Assembly: GCA_002480495.1 (NCBI GenBank) | Contig: DLCG01000004.1 | Location: 306,893-370,892 of the forward strand | Length of the DNA: 64,000 nucleotides | From: Rhodobiaceae bacterium UBA7804 | GTDB taxonomy: Bacteria; Pseudomonadota; Alphaproteobacteria; Parvibaculales; Parvibaculaceae | Direction: 5' to 3' | Shown here: positions 8,349 through 16,521 of the stretch, in pieces | Layout of the letters: each line of letters opens with the position of its first letter | How positions within the stretch are numbered: position 1 is the first letter of the stretch | Translations under genes and position numbers: made by a program | The notes under the pieces: model-generated | The model's input: the letters and a program-made list of their open reading frames with translations, nothing else | What the model was told of the DNA's origin: nothing | The model's database searches: none

Positions 8349-9484
8349 GACGTCGTCTCCTTTGCGCGCGTCCTGGCGCCCTTCGTCAGCGGACGCTGCC
8401 CGACCACTTTCAACCCGTAGCCTTCGAGTCCGACGATGCTCCGGTCCGTGTCGGACAGAAGGACCATGTCATGAATGCCGAGGTCGAGCAAAATCTGCGC
8501 GCCGACGCCATATTCGCGCAGACGGCGCGGCATTCCCTGTTCGCCTCCCTCGCCCTTGCGAAGCAGCATGTCGGAAACGACGGTGGCCGTCGTATCGCGA
8601 ATGAGCACTATGACGCCCCGCCCTTCCTCGGAAATGATCCGCATGGATTCCTTCAGAATGTCGGAACGGGGGCCCGTCGCACCGAGAATATCGTCGAAGA
8701 CATTCATCGCATGCACACGCACGAGTACGGGCTCAGGGCCGGAAATGTCGCCCTTCACCAGCGCGATATGCTCGGCATATTCGACGGTGTTGAGATAGAC
8801 CATCATCTTGAACTCGCCGCCATAGGCACTGTCGAGTTCGGTTTCGATGGCGCGATGAATGAAGTTGTCGTAGCGCCTGCGATAGGCGATGAGATCCGCG
8901 ATGGTCGCGATCTTGAGCCCGTGAAGCTGAGCAAACTGCACGAGATCGGGAAGCCGCGCCATCGTGCCGTCGTCATTCATGATCTCGCAGATGACGCCAG
9001 CCGGATAGAGGCCCGCGAGCCGGGCGATATCGACCGCCGCTTCCGTGTGTCCGGCGCGAACGAGAACGCCGCCGTCTCGCGCGACGAGCGGAAAGACATG
9101 TCCCGGCGACACGATGTCCGTCGCGCCTTTTGTCGGGTCGATGGCGACAGACACCGTATGCGCGCGGTCATGCGCCGAAATGCCCGTCGAAATGCCTTCG
9201 CGCGCTTCGATGGAAACCGTAAAGGCCGTCTGATGACGCGACTGGTTGGTCGAGGACATGAGCTGCAGGTTGAGCTGCTTGGCGCGATCGCCCGTCAGCG
9301 AAAGACAGATCAGCCCGCGGCCATACTTCGCCATGAAGTTGACGGCCTCCGGCGTGCACATCTGAGCCGGAATGACGAGATCGCCCTCGTTCTCGCGCTC
9401 TTCGGCGTCGACAAGAATGAACATCTTGCCGTTGCGCGCGTCCTCGATGACGTCCTCGATCGGGGAGAGGTATTCCTTGTACAC
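8345..9484 (-). CDS. ribB: 3,4-dihydroxy-2-butanone 4-phosphate synthase with degenerate GTP cyclohydrolase II domain (RibBX)
   Basis: The N-terminal ~205 residues are a complete RibB domain (DAEERENEGDLVIPAQ, GRGLICLSLTGDR, HAETEA-like segment replaced by GHTEAAVDIARLAG), which makes dihydroxybutanone phosphate from ribulose 5-phosphate. The C-terminal ~175 residues align with GTP cyclohydrolase II, but the zinc cysteines of the usual CLTGD...RCDCG motif are absent; the equivalent stretch reads VHAMNVFDDILGATGPRSDI. The catalytic RQEGRG-type motif is also missing. This is the RibBX architecture known in proteobacteria. The start is GTG. A separate active ribA must exist elsewhere in the genome. 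Confidence 0.93.
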   Translation of the reverse strand: MYKEYLSPIEDVIEDARNGKMFILVDAEERENEGDLVIPAQMCTPEAVNFMAKYGRGLICLSLTGDRAKQLNLQLMSSTNQSRHQTAFTVSIEAREGISTGISAHDRAHTVSVAIDPTKGATDIVSPGHVFPLVARDGGVLVRAGHTEAAVDIARLAGLYPAGVICEIMNDDGTMARLPDLVQFAQLHGLKIATIADLIAYRRRYDNFIHRAIETELDSAYGGEFKMMVYLNTVEYAEHIALVKGDISGPEPVLVRVHAMNVFDDILGATGPRSDILKESMRIISEEGRGVIVLIRDTTATVVSDMLLRKGEGGEQGMPRRLREYGVGAQILLDLGIHDMVLLSDTDRSIVGLEGYGLKVVGQRPLTKGARTRAKETTS

Positions 9485-9489
9485 GGATA

Positions 9490-10116
9490 TCAGTCCTTCT
9501 GAACCAGCCGCGCGACATAGCGGGCCAGCATGTCGATTTCAAGATTAACGGGATCGCCCGCTTTCGCCAGTCCCCAGGTCGTGACCTGCTGCGTATGCGG
9601 GATGATGTTGACGCCGAAGCGTGTTCCCCCAGCGTTTCCGCCGGGTTTCGGGTCTTCCACCTCGTTGACGGTGAGCGAGGTGCCGTTCAGCGTGACCGAA
9701 CCTTTGGGCGCTATGAACCGGCCAAGCCCTTCCGGCGCCTCGAAAGTGAAGCGCAGGGAGTCCCCCTCCGGCCTTATGTCGACGATCCGGCCTACCCCGT
9801 CCACATGCCCGCTGACGACATGTCCTCCGAGTTCGTCGCCCGCCTTCAGCGCGCGTTCGAGATTGATCTTCGTGCCTTCTTTCCAGGTACCGAGCGTGGT
9901 GCAGTCGAGCGACTCCTGCGACACGTCGACGGCAAACCAGTTACCGCCAGCATCGCTACCCTTCTCCACGACGGTCAGGCAACAGCCGGCGCAGGCGATC
10001 GACGCACCGAGATCGATGCCAGCGGGGTCGTAGGCTGTCTCGATGACAAAGCGCGTGTCGCCGCGCTTTTCGACGGAACGGATGCGCCCCACATCGGTGA
10101 TGATGCCCGTAAACAT
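9490..10116 (-). CDS. ribE: riboflavin synthase alpha subunit
   Basis: This enzyme dismutates two lumazine molecules to riboflavin. The 208-residue protein begins MFTGIITDVGRI, the invariant N-terminus, and carries two lumazine-binding repeats: residues 1-95 with SIACAGCCLTVVE, and 96-208 with GHVVSGHVDGVGRI and GSVTLNGTSLTVNE. The start is the ATG two bases after the ribD stop; the open frame continuing upstream is the shadow of ribD. It lies 5 bases before ribBX. Confidence 0.96.
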   Translation of the reverse strand: MFTGIITDVGRIRSVEKRGDTRFVIETAYDPAGIDLGASIACAGCCLTVVEKGSDAGGNWFAVDVSQESLDCTTLGTWKEGTKINLERALKAGDELGGHVVSGHVDGVGRIVDIRPEGDSLRFTFEAPEGLGRFIAPKGSVTLNGTSLTVNEVEDPKPGGNAGGTRFGVNIIPHTQQVTTWGLAKAGDPVNLEIDMLARYVARLVQKD

Positions 10117-10118
10117 TC

Positions 10119-11243
10119 TCACCCTCCGCGAACGAAACTTGCGACCGTGTCGCCACCTACGGACGCTGTCTCGCGAAGTACGAAGCCGGGTGCATCGCCG
10201 AGCTTCTTGACGCCCAGAGCCGCGATGGCTGGATAACCGTCTCCGCCGATCACCTTCGCCGCCCGGAACCATTCGATCCGGTCAACCAGGTGCTCGCGCA
10301 GGAGCGACGCGCCGAGACGCGCCCCGCCCTCCACGAGCACCCGCGTCAGCCCATGTTTGGCGAGTATTTCCATCGCGGCGCGCATGTTCATGAGACCGCC
10401 ATCGCCGGGCTCGACGTCGATCAGCGTGACGCCGCATTCCTCGAAGGCCGCACGGCGATGTTCGTCGCCTCCCGGCAGCGTCAGAACCCATACAGGAACC
10501 TTCTTCGCATCGCGCACCAGCTTGGAGGTCAGCGGCAGACGAAGCCGTCCATCCGCGACGATGCGGACGGGTGAGCGCCCCTCGAGCCCGGGCAGCCGGC
10601 AAGTAAGTTCGGGATCGTCCACGATGGCCGTTGCGCTGCCGACGAGAATTGCGTCATGCGTTGCCCGAAGCAGATGTCCCCGCTTCCGCGCGGCCTCTCC
10701 CGTGATCCATTGGCTGTGCCCGTCATGCGTTGCCGTTCGCCCGTCAAGCGAACTCGCGATCTTCAGCGTCACCAGCGGGCGGCGCTCGGACATGGTGAGA
10801 AAGAAGCCTTCATTGAGGTAGTAGGCATCTGCGGCACAGACATTTTCCGTCACCTCTATGCCCTTCGCCTGCAGCATGGCAAAGCCACGCCCAGCTACTT
10901 CGGGGTTGGGATCGGTTATGGTGCCAACCACACGCGCAATGCCCGCCTCTATCAGAGCCGTGGCGCAAGGACCCGTCTTGCCCTGATGAGCACAGGGCTC
11001 AAGGCTCACATAGGCAGTCGCGCCCCTGGCGAGTGGACCGGCGCGGCGAAGCGCCTCCGTCTCGGCATGCGGTCTTCCGCCCGGCTGGGTCCAGCCGCGA
11101 CCGACGACGCGTGGCGAGCCGTCTTCCTCACGCACGATCACGCAGCCGACAGCGGGGTTCGGCGCAACCTGCCCCAGCCCTCGCTCGGCGAGCGTCAATG
11201 CCACTTTCATGAAATGAATATCCTGGGGCCGAACCATTTCCAT
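10119..11243 (-). CDS. ribD: bifunctional riboflavin biosynthesis deaminase/reductase
   Basis: RibD deaminates and then reduces the pyrimidine intermediate in riboflavin synthesis. The N-terminal cytidine-deaminase-like domain shows the zinc motif HAETEAL and PCAHQGKTGPC (residues ~50-90). The C-terminal reductase domain (about 150-374) has LKIASSLDGRTATHDGHSQWITG and VEGGARLGASLL. The protein is 374 residues, the usual length. It begins 59 bases after nrdR and is followed after two bases by ribE. Confidence 0.96.
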   Translation of the reverse strand: MEMVRPQDIHFMKVALTLAERGLGQVAPNPAVGCVIVREEDGSPRVVGRGWTQPGGRPHAETEALRRAGPLARGATAYVSLEPCAHQGKTGPCATALIEAGIARVVGTITDPNPEVAGRGFAMLQAKGIEVTENVCAADAYYLNEGFFLTMSERRPLVTLKIASSLDGRTATHDGHSQWITGEAARKRGHLLRATHDAILVGSATAIVDDPELTCRLPGLEGRSPVRIVADGRLRLPLTSKLVRDAKKVPVWVLTLPGGDEHRRAAFEECGVTLIDVEPGDGGLMNMRAAMEILAKHGLTRVLVEGGARLGASLLREHLVDRIEWFRAAKVIGGDGYPAIAALGVKKLGDAPGFVLRETASVGGDTVASFVRGG

Positions 11244-11302
11244 CCCTGCCGGCGGGCTCTCCCGCGATGCCTTTCCGGGCTCGCGGCTGGCGGCCCGAAG
11301 GA

Positions 11303-11791
11303 TCAGCGGTCCTCGTCTTCCTCGCGCATCGCCCCTTCGAAGGGCCCGCTGAGCTCGCCCAGAAACTCCTCGAAATCCTTGGCCTCGCGGAAGTTCCGGT
11401 AGACCGAGGCGAAACGGACATAGGCGACGGCATCGAGAGAACTCAGGCCCTCCATGACCAGCTTGCCTACCATGGCCGAGGGTATCTCGCTCTCGCCCAT
11501 GCTTTCGAGACGCCGCACGATACCGCTCACCATACGCTCAATGCGCTCCTGCTCAACCGGGCGTTTGCGCATGGCGACTTGCACGGAACGCATGAGTTTG
11601 TCCCGATCGAAAGGAACCCTGCGTCCGCTGGATTTGATGATGGTCAGCTCGCGCAGCTGTACGCGCTCGAAAGTGGTGAACCGGCCGCCGCAGGCGGTGC
11701 AGAAGCGCCGCCTGCGGATGGCCGTATTGTCTTCGGTGGGACGCGAGTCCTTCACCTGCGTGTCTTCGTTACCGCAATATGGACAACGCAT
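11303..11791 (-). CDS. nrdR: transcriptional repressor NrdR
   Basis: NrdR represses ribonucleotide reductase genes in response to ATP/dATP. The N-terminal zinc ribbon is intact (MRCPYCGNEDTQVKDSRP and RRFCTACGGRFTTFER) and is followed by an ATP-cone domain starting IIKSSGRRVPFDRDKL. The 162-residue length and the glyA-nrdR-ribD neighbourhood are typical. The C-terminal tail is acidic (EEDEDR). It is 47 bases downstream of glyA and probably cotranscribed. Confidence 0.97.
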   Translation of the reverse strand: MRCPYCGNEDTQVKDSRPTEDNTAIRRRRFCTACGGRFTTFERVQLRELTIIKSSGRRVPFDRDKLMRSVQVAMRKRPVEQERIERMVSGIVRRLESMGESEIPSAMVGKLVMEGLSSLDAVAYVRFASVYRNFREAKDFEEFLGELSGPFEGAMREEDEDR

Positions 11792-11838
11792 CCGCTGCCA
11801 GCCCCCTCACTGCTTAACCCGTCCTGTCGCGGAACGGA

Positions 11839-13155
11839 TTACTTCGGCCCACCATAGATCGGGAAACGGCGGCAGAGCTCGATCACGCGATCTCGCACCG
11901 CGGCTTCCACATCGCCATTCTTTTCATCGCCATTCTTGGCGAGCCCGTCCAGCACTTCGGTGATGAGCTTGCCGATCTGCGCGAACTCTGCAACGCCGAA
12001 GCCGCGCGTCGTGCCCGCAGGCGTACCGAGCCTTACGCCGGACGTGACCATCGGCTTTTCGGGATCGAAGGGAATGCCGTTCTTGTTGCAGGTAATATGC
12101 GCGCGCTCGAGCGCCGCTTCAGCAATCTTGCCGGTCAGGCTCTTCGGACGCAGATCCACTAGCATCAGGTGCGTATCCGTGCCGCCCGAGACGATCGCGA
12201 GGCCCGCATCGGCCAGCGTCGAGGCAAGCGTACGCGCATTGTCCACGATCGACTTCGCATAGGTCTTGAAGTCGGGACGCAACGCCTCGCCGAAGGCAAC
12301 CGCCTTGCCTGCGATGACATGCATGAGCGGGCCGCCCTGAATGCCCGGGAAGATCGCCGAGTTGATCTTCTTTCCGATTTCCTCGTTGTTCGAGAGGATC
12401 ATGCCGCCCCGCGGACCGCGCAACGTCTTGTGCGTCGTCGTCGTAACGATATCGGCATAAGGAAGCGGGCTTGGATGCGCCCCGCCGGCCACGAGGCCGG
12501 CAAAATGCGCCATATCGACCATCAGCAGCGCGCCCACACTGTCGGCAATCTCGCGGAACGCCTTGAAGTCGATCACACGCGGATAGGCCGACCCGCCTGC
12601 AATGATCATCTTCGGCTTGTGCTCTTTCGCGAGGCTCGCGACCTCGTCGAGATCGATCAGATGATCCTGCTGCCGGACGCCGTACTGAACCGCGTTGAAC
12701 CATTTGCCCGACTGATTGGGCGCCGCACCATGCGTCAGGTGGCCGCCCGCCGCCAGGCTCATGCCCATGATCGTGTCGCCGGGCTTCAGCAGCGCCATCA
12801 TCACGCCCTGATTGGCCTGCGAACCCGAATTCGGTTGCACGTTTGCATAAGAGCAATCGAACAGCTTCTTTGCCCGGGCAATCGCCAGTTCCTCGGCAAT
12901 ATCGACGAACTCGCAACCGCCGTAGTACCGCTTTCCCGGATAACCCTCGGCGTACTTGTTGGTCATGATCGACCCCTGCGCTTCCAGAACGGCGCGAGAG
13001 ACGATGTTTTCGGAAGCGATCAGTTCGATCTGGGTTTGCTGACGGTCGAGTTCGCGCTTGATCGCGTCGAGGATTTCGGGGTCGCTCTCCGCGAGCCCGT
13101 CCGTGAAGAAACCGGCGAAAGTGCCTCGCCCGGCGGCGGCATCGCTCAAAGACAT
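11839..13155 (-). CDS. glyA: serine hydroxymethyltransferase
   Basis: GlyA interconverts serine and glycine with tetrahydrofolate, a PLP enzyme. The 438-residue protein starts MSLSDAAAGRG at an ATG; the frame extending upstream to 13305 is non-coding. The PLP lysine lies in DIVTTTTHKTLRGPRGG near residue 245, and MTNKYAEGYPGKRYYGGCE is the substrate region. Its glycine product could feed the glycine betaine pathway encoded near 60 kb, an inference from chemistry and not from linkage. It heads the glyA-nrdR-rib gene series. Confidence 0.97.
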   Translation of the reverse strand: MSLSDAAAGRGTFAGFFTDGLAESDPEILDAIKRELDRQQTQIELIASENIVSRAVLEAQGSIMTNKYAEGYPGKRYYGGCEFVDIAEELAIARAKKLFDCSYANVQPNSGSQANQGVMMALLKPGDTIMGMSLAAGGHLTHGAAPNQSGKWFNAVQYGVRQQDHLIDLDEVASLAKEHKPKMIIAGGSAYPRVIDFKAFREIADSVGALLMVDMAHFAGLVAGGAHPSPLPYADIVTTTTHKTLRGPRGGMILSNNEEIGKKINSAIFPGIQGGPLMHVIAGKAVAFGEALRPDFKTYAKSIVDNARTLASTLADAGLAIVSGGTDTHLMLVDLRPKSLTGKIAEAALERAHITCNKNGIPFDPEKPMVTSGVRLGTPAGTTRGFGVAEFAQIGKLITEVLDGLAKNGDEKNGDVEAAVRDRVIELCRRFPIYGGPK

Positions 13156-13476
13156 AAATCTACCTTTTCGTTTCGGTTCGAATTCTTCCGGGGCCGCGAA
13201 CCGGCAAGTCGCAACGCGTGGCGCGCGCCATGGCCACCCTGGGCGGCCGCCCGGTTTCGATCCGCGCGTGATACCACATCTCGTCAGCGGCCGCCAATTG
13301 GCCACAAATATTTGCTGAAAATCTGGTGCGACTGTCCGTCCGGGGTTCTTGCCGGAATGCAGGGTGAAACGGACGCAATCGCCGACGGGTCAAGCAAATA
13401 TGTGTGAGTATAGTTTAACCGAGACTAGAAACCGAAAGTTTACTTGCGAATCCAAGTTGTTTAGCTGCAGATCAGA

Positions 13477-13509
13477 TTGGCAAACCATGGATTCACCTTG
13501 TTTTGCCAA
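13477..13509. promoter_or_regulatory. inverted repeat upstream of the mucR-like gene, possible operator
   Basis: TTGGCAAA at 13477-13484 is repeated in inverse orientation as TTTGCCAA at 13502-13509, with a 17-base gap. It lies about 33 bases upstream of the candidate -35 element. Which protein binds it is unknown. Confidence 0.35.
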
Positions 13510-13541
13510 GGTTAAGACGGGTCTGCACCAAGATGATAATC

Positions 13542-13570
13542 TTGATGTCCTTGTCTAGACTCGATATACC
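13542..13570 (+). promoter_or_regulatory. candidate sigma70-type promoter of the mucR-like gene
   Basis: TTGATG (13542-13547) and TATACC (13565-13570) are separated by 17 bases and lie about 69 bases upstream of the ATG. The spacing is ideal and the region is AT-rich. It is a sequence match only. Confidence 0.4.
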
Positions 13571-13638
13571 GCTTTGGAAATGAGCACTTTTGCACCGCAT
13601 ATGCGGAAGAATCACCCCCTGCAAGGCAAGTTCTCGTA

Positions 13639-14088
13639 ATGAATGAGACAAAATCTTCTGCTTCCGCGGACACGACGGAAATTCTCCGGCTGGCGACCGA
13701 AATCGTGGCGGCCTATGTCAGTAACAACGCGATATCCGCAGCCGAACTTCCAGGAATGATCCGCACCGTTCATTCGACGCTGAGCAACCTCGACCAGAAT
13801 TCACCGGATCGGGAGACCGATCTGACACCCGCCGTACCGGTCAAGAAATCGGTAACCGCCGACTACATCGTCTGTCTGGAAGATGGCAAGAAGCTGAAAA
13901 TGTTGAAGCGCTATCTGCGCTCGCAATACGGCATGACGCCCGAGGAATACAGGGCGCGCTGGGGACTGCCCCACGACTATCCGATGGTCGCCCCCAATTA
14001 CGCCGCTCAGCGCTCCAAGCTTGCCAAGCAAATCGGGCTTGGGCGCGTCGGCGCCGCCACCCCGGGCAAACCCCGAAAGAAGAAATAG
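13639..14088 (+). CDS. mucR: Ros/MucR family transcriptional regulator with altered zinc-finger ligands
   Basis: This 149-residue protein has the Ros/MucR layout: an N-terminal helical oligomerisation region (LATEIVAAYVSNN) and a C-terminal zinc-finger-like domain followed by EEYRARWGLPHDYPMVAPNY. Family members are global, H-NS-like repressors that bind AT-rich DNA. Here the finger reads Cys79, Asp82, Tyr92, Gln96 and Tyr97, where Ros has Cys79, Cys82, His92 and His97. Both histidine ligands are therefore missing, as in the zinc-independent Ros-like proteins described from Mesorhizobium. The C-terminus is very basic. Autoregulation is common in the family. Confidence 0.93.
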   Translation: MNETKSSASADTTEILRLATEIVAAYVSNNAISAAELPGMIRTVHSTLSNLDQNSPDRETDLTPAVPVKKSVTADYIVCLEDGKKLKMLKRYLRSQYGMTPEEYRARWGLPHDYPMVAPNYAAQRSKLAKQIGLGRVGAATPGKPRKKK

Positions 14089-14090
14089 GA

Positions 14091-14384
14091 TCAGACGACG
14101 ATCCCACCGCCGGAAGATTCAGGTGGTGTCTTCTTTTCCGGTTCCTGCCCTTCCTTTTCCTTCTTCTCGAGCATGTAGCGCAGCTTTCGTACCGCTATAC
14201 GCTCCAGCTCATGCTGCGCGGCAGTCGATGGGCCGACCACCGAGACTTCAAGTCCCGTTGCAACGTCGACAGCCGTCACTTTGACGCTGCCGCCGACAGG
14301 CATGTATTCGAAGATTACCTCGCGGCCTTCGCCGCTTCCGTTCCCCCCGCTCCCGGGGTTATTGCCCGCTCGATCAGGCGGCAC
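14091..14384 (-). CDS. conserved small hypothetical protein downstream of hemA
   Basis: This 97-residue protein begins at a GTG inside the 3' end of hemA (11 bases of overlap), suggesting coupling. It has a compact predicted beta core (VIFEYMPVGGSVKVTAVDVATGLEVSVVG) and a helix (QHELERIAVRKLRYMLEKK), then a charged low-complexity tail. The core looks like a real folded domain, and small proteins of this kind follow hemA in related alphaproteobacteria as far as I recall. Function unknown. It converges on the mucR-like gene with only two bases between the stops. Confidence 0.65.
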   Translation of the reverse strand: MPPDRAGNNPGSGGNGSGEGREVIFEYMPVGGSVKVTAVDVATGLEVSVVGPSTAAQHELERIAVRKLRYMLEKKEKEGQEPEKKTPPESSGGGIVV

Positions 14385-15585
14385 GTCGAATCTTGTGGCG
14401 CGTCCAGACCTGGTCCAGCGCCTTCACCAGATCGCGCATCATGTCGTCTGTGTGAACCGGACAAGGTGTGAAGCGCAGCCGCTCCGTGCCCCTCGGGACG
14501 GTCGGATAATTGATCGGCTGGACGTAGATGTCGAAGTCGGACAGCAATTCGTCGCTTACCTGCTTGCAGACGACGGGGTCGCCCACCATCACCGGCACGA
14601 TATGGCTCTCGCACCACATCACGGGAAGCCCCGCATCGGCCATCATCCGGCGCAACGTCCCGGCGCGCTCCTGATGGGCCTCGCGCTCTACATTGCTCGA
14701 CTTCAGGTGCCTCACGGCGGCAAGCACGCCCGCGACGAGCACAGGCGCAAGCGACGTCGAAAAGATGAAGCCGGGCGCATAGGAACGCACCACATCGACG
14801 AGGTCCGCTGAGGCCGCAACATAGCCGCCCATGACGCCGAAGCCTTTGGCCAGCGTTCCTTCGATGATGTCGACCTTGTCGAGCACGCCGTCACGTTCGG
14901 CGATACCGCCGCCCCTGGGGCCGTAAAGCCCCACGGCATGAACCTCGTCCAGATAGGTCAGAGCCCCATACTTGCGGGCGAGATCGCAGATAGCTCCGAT
15001 AGGGGCTATATCTCCATCCATGGAATAGACGGATTCGAAAGCCACGATCTTCGGCTGGTCGGGATCTAGTTCGCTGAGCAATTCTTCCAGATGTGCGAGA
15101 TCATTATGCCGCCAGAGGCGTTTCGGACCGCGCCCGCGGCGAATGCCCTCGATCATCGAGGCATGGTTCATTTCGTCCGAAATGATGACGCAATCGCCGA
15201 GGATACGCGCCAGCGTCGAAAGCGTCGCGTCATTCGCCGCATAGCCGGATGTGAACAGAAGCGCCGCTTCCTTGCCATGCAGGTCGGCGAGTTCGCGTTC
15301 GAGTTCGACATGGTAATGCGTGGTACCGGAGATGTTCCTTGTACCCCCCGAACCCGCGCCCACCTCGTCGATCGCGCGATGCATCGCTTCGATCACGGCG
15401 GGATGCTGGCCCATGCCCAGATAATCGTTGGAGCACCAGACGACGATATCCTTGGTCCCCTCCGGCGTGTGGAAGGTCGCCCGCGGAAACGAGCCCCGGT
15501 GCCGCACGATGTCGGCGAAGACGCGATAGCGCCCCTCATCCTTTACAGCGCGCAGCGCCTCGCTGAGTTTCCGCTCGTAGTCCAT
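14374..15585 (-). CDS. hemA: 5-aminolevulinate synthase
   Basis: This PLP enzyme condenses glycine and succinyl-CoA, the first step of haem synthesis by the C4 route used by alphaproteobacteria and mitochondria. The 403-residue protein has WCSNDYLGMGQHP, GTTHYHVELE, DEVHAVGLYG and the PLP-binding lysine in GTLAKGFGVMGG (residue ~245). Its product is used by hemB, which lies at 22 kb in this window. A 136-base gap separates it from the upstream gene, so it probably has its own promoter. Confidence 0.97.
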   Translation of the reverse strand: MDYERKLSEALRAVKDEGRYRVFADIVRHRGSFPRATFHTPEGTKDIVVWCSNDYLGMGQHPAVIEAMHRAIDEVGAGSGGTRNISGTTHYHVELERELADLHGKEAALLFTSGYAANDATLSTLARILGDCVIISDEMNHASMIEGIRRGRGPKRLWRHNDLAHLEELLSELDPDQPKIVAFESVYSMDGDIAPIGAICDLARKYGALTYLDEVHAVGLYGPRGGGIAERDGVLDKVDIIEGTLAKGFGVMGGYVAASADLVDVVRSYAPGFIFSTSLAPVLVAGVLAAVRHLKSSNVEREAHQERAGTLRRMMADAGLPVMWCESHIVPVMVGDPVVCKQVSDELLSDFDIYVQPINYPTVPRGTERLRFTPCPVHTDDMMRDLVKALDQVWTRHKIRRAA

Positions 15586-15720
15586 GGCGTTCCTGTCCTC
15601 GCCGCCGGCTCGAAACCGGCTCGCCTGTTTTCGTGTGATTCTAGCACAGCTTAGCCCGCCTCCCCAGCCTCACCAGCCGCGAATTGTCGCAGAACATATA
15701 CATGGGTATGACGCGGGCTT

Positions 15721-16497
15721 CTAGGAACCCCAAAGGCCGAGATCACTCAGAACGGTTCTCAACAGAACCGGCTCGTCGGTCATGATGCCATCAACGCCGA
15801 TCTCGACGAGGCGCCGCATCTCGGCTTCGTCGTCGATCGTCCAGACATGAACCTGCAACCCGAGTTCGTGAGCACGCTCGACAAGTGCGTGATCCACCAG
15901 CCGGATTCCATATTGCTCGGTTGGAATCTGCGCGCATCCCTCCACGAACCCGCCAAGCAGGCCCGCCGCTGGTCCCGCCCAGCTGGAAAAACGGAGCCGG
16001 GCCGTCGAAAGCGGCCCCATGCCGGTGCAGAGCTTCGGCCCCAATGCGTCTCGAATACCCGCCGTGCGCCGCCCGGAAAAGGAATTCACACAGACGCGCT
16101 CCACCGCCCTCGCATCCTTGAGGAGCTTTATCAGCGGTTCCGCCGCGTTGTCGCGTTTGGGATCTATGTTGATCCTCAGCTCGGGCCAGGCCGCAAGAAG
16201 GTCGGCCATCAGGGGAATAGGCTCCGTCCCTGCAATCCTCGCCTTGCGGACCTCTGCATAGTCCATCTCGGCAACAACGCCCTTCATGTCCGTGACGCGG
16301 TCGAGCATGTCGTCGTGAAAGGCGAGCAGAACCCCGTCCCGCGTCGCATGGACATCCGTCTCGATATAGCGATAGCCGAGATCGACCGCGCCCTGAAAGG
16401 CGGGCATCGTGTTTTCGGGCCAGGCGCCCGCGCCGCCGCGATGCGCGAAGGCGAGAAGCCCGTCAAATTCGAGATAGGGGAATTTTGCCGGGCGCAT
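15721..16497 (-). CDS. glycerophosphodiester phosphodiesterase family protein
   Basis: The 258-residue protein is a GDPD TIM barrel that hydrolyses glycerophosphodiesters to glycerol 3-phosphate and an alcohol. The catalytic and metal residues are visible in FAHRGGAGAWPENTMPAF (residues 17-34), ETDVHATRDGVLLAFHDDMLDR, and the C-terminal VHVWTIDDEAEMRRLVEIGVDGIMTD. No signal peptide is apparent, so it is probably cytoplasmic (UgpQ-like). It lies 24 bases downstream of the L,D-transpeptidase gene and may be cotranscribed with it. Confidence 0.93.
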   Translation of the reverse strand: MRPAKFPYLEFDGLLAFAHRGGAGAWPENTMPAFQGAVDLGYRYIETDVHATRDGVLLAFHDDMLDRVTDMKGVVAEMDYAEVRKARIAGTEPIPLMADLLAAWPELRINIDPKRDNAAEPLIKLLKDARAVERVCVNSFSGRRTAGIRDALGPKLCTGMGPLSTARLRFSSWAGPAAGLLGGFVEGCAQIPTEQYGIRLVDHALVERAHELGLQVHVWTIDDEAEMRRLVEIGVDGIMTDEPVLLRTVLSDLGLWGS

Positions 16498-16521
16498 CCG
16501 CCTTGCCTGCCGCTCTGGATT

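Larger units (their letters stand above)
13156..13638. other. 483-base divergent regulatory region between glyA and the mucR-like gene
   Basis: No convincing coding sequence is present. The central part (about 13380-13620) is clearly more AT-rich than the flanks, as expected for MucR/Ros-regulated promoters. It contains an 8-base inverted repeat at 13477-13509 and a promoter-like pair at 13542-13570 facing the mucR-like gene. Confidence 0.6.
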
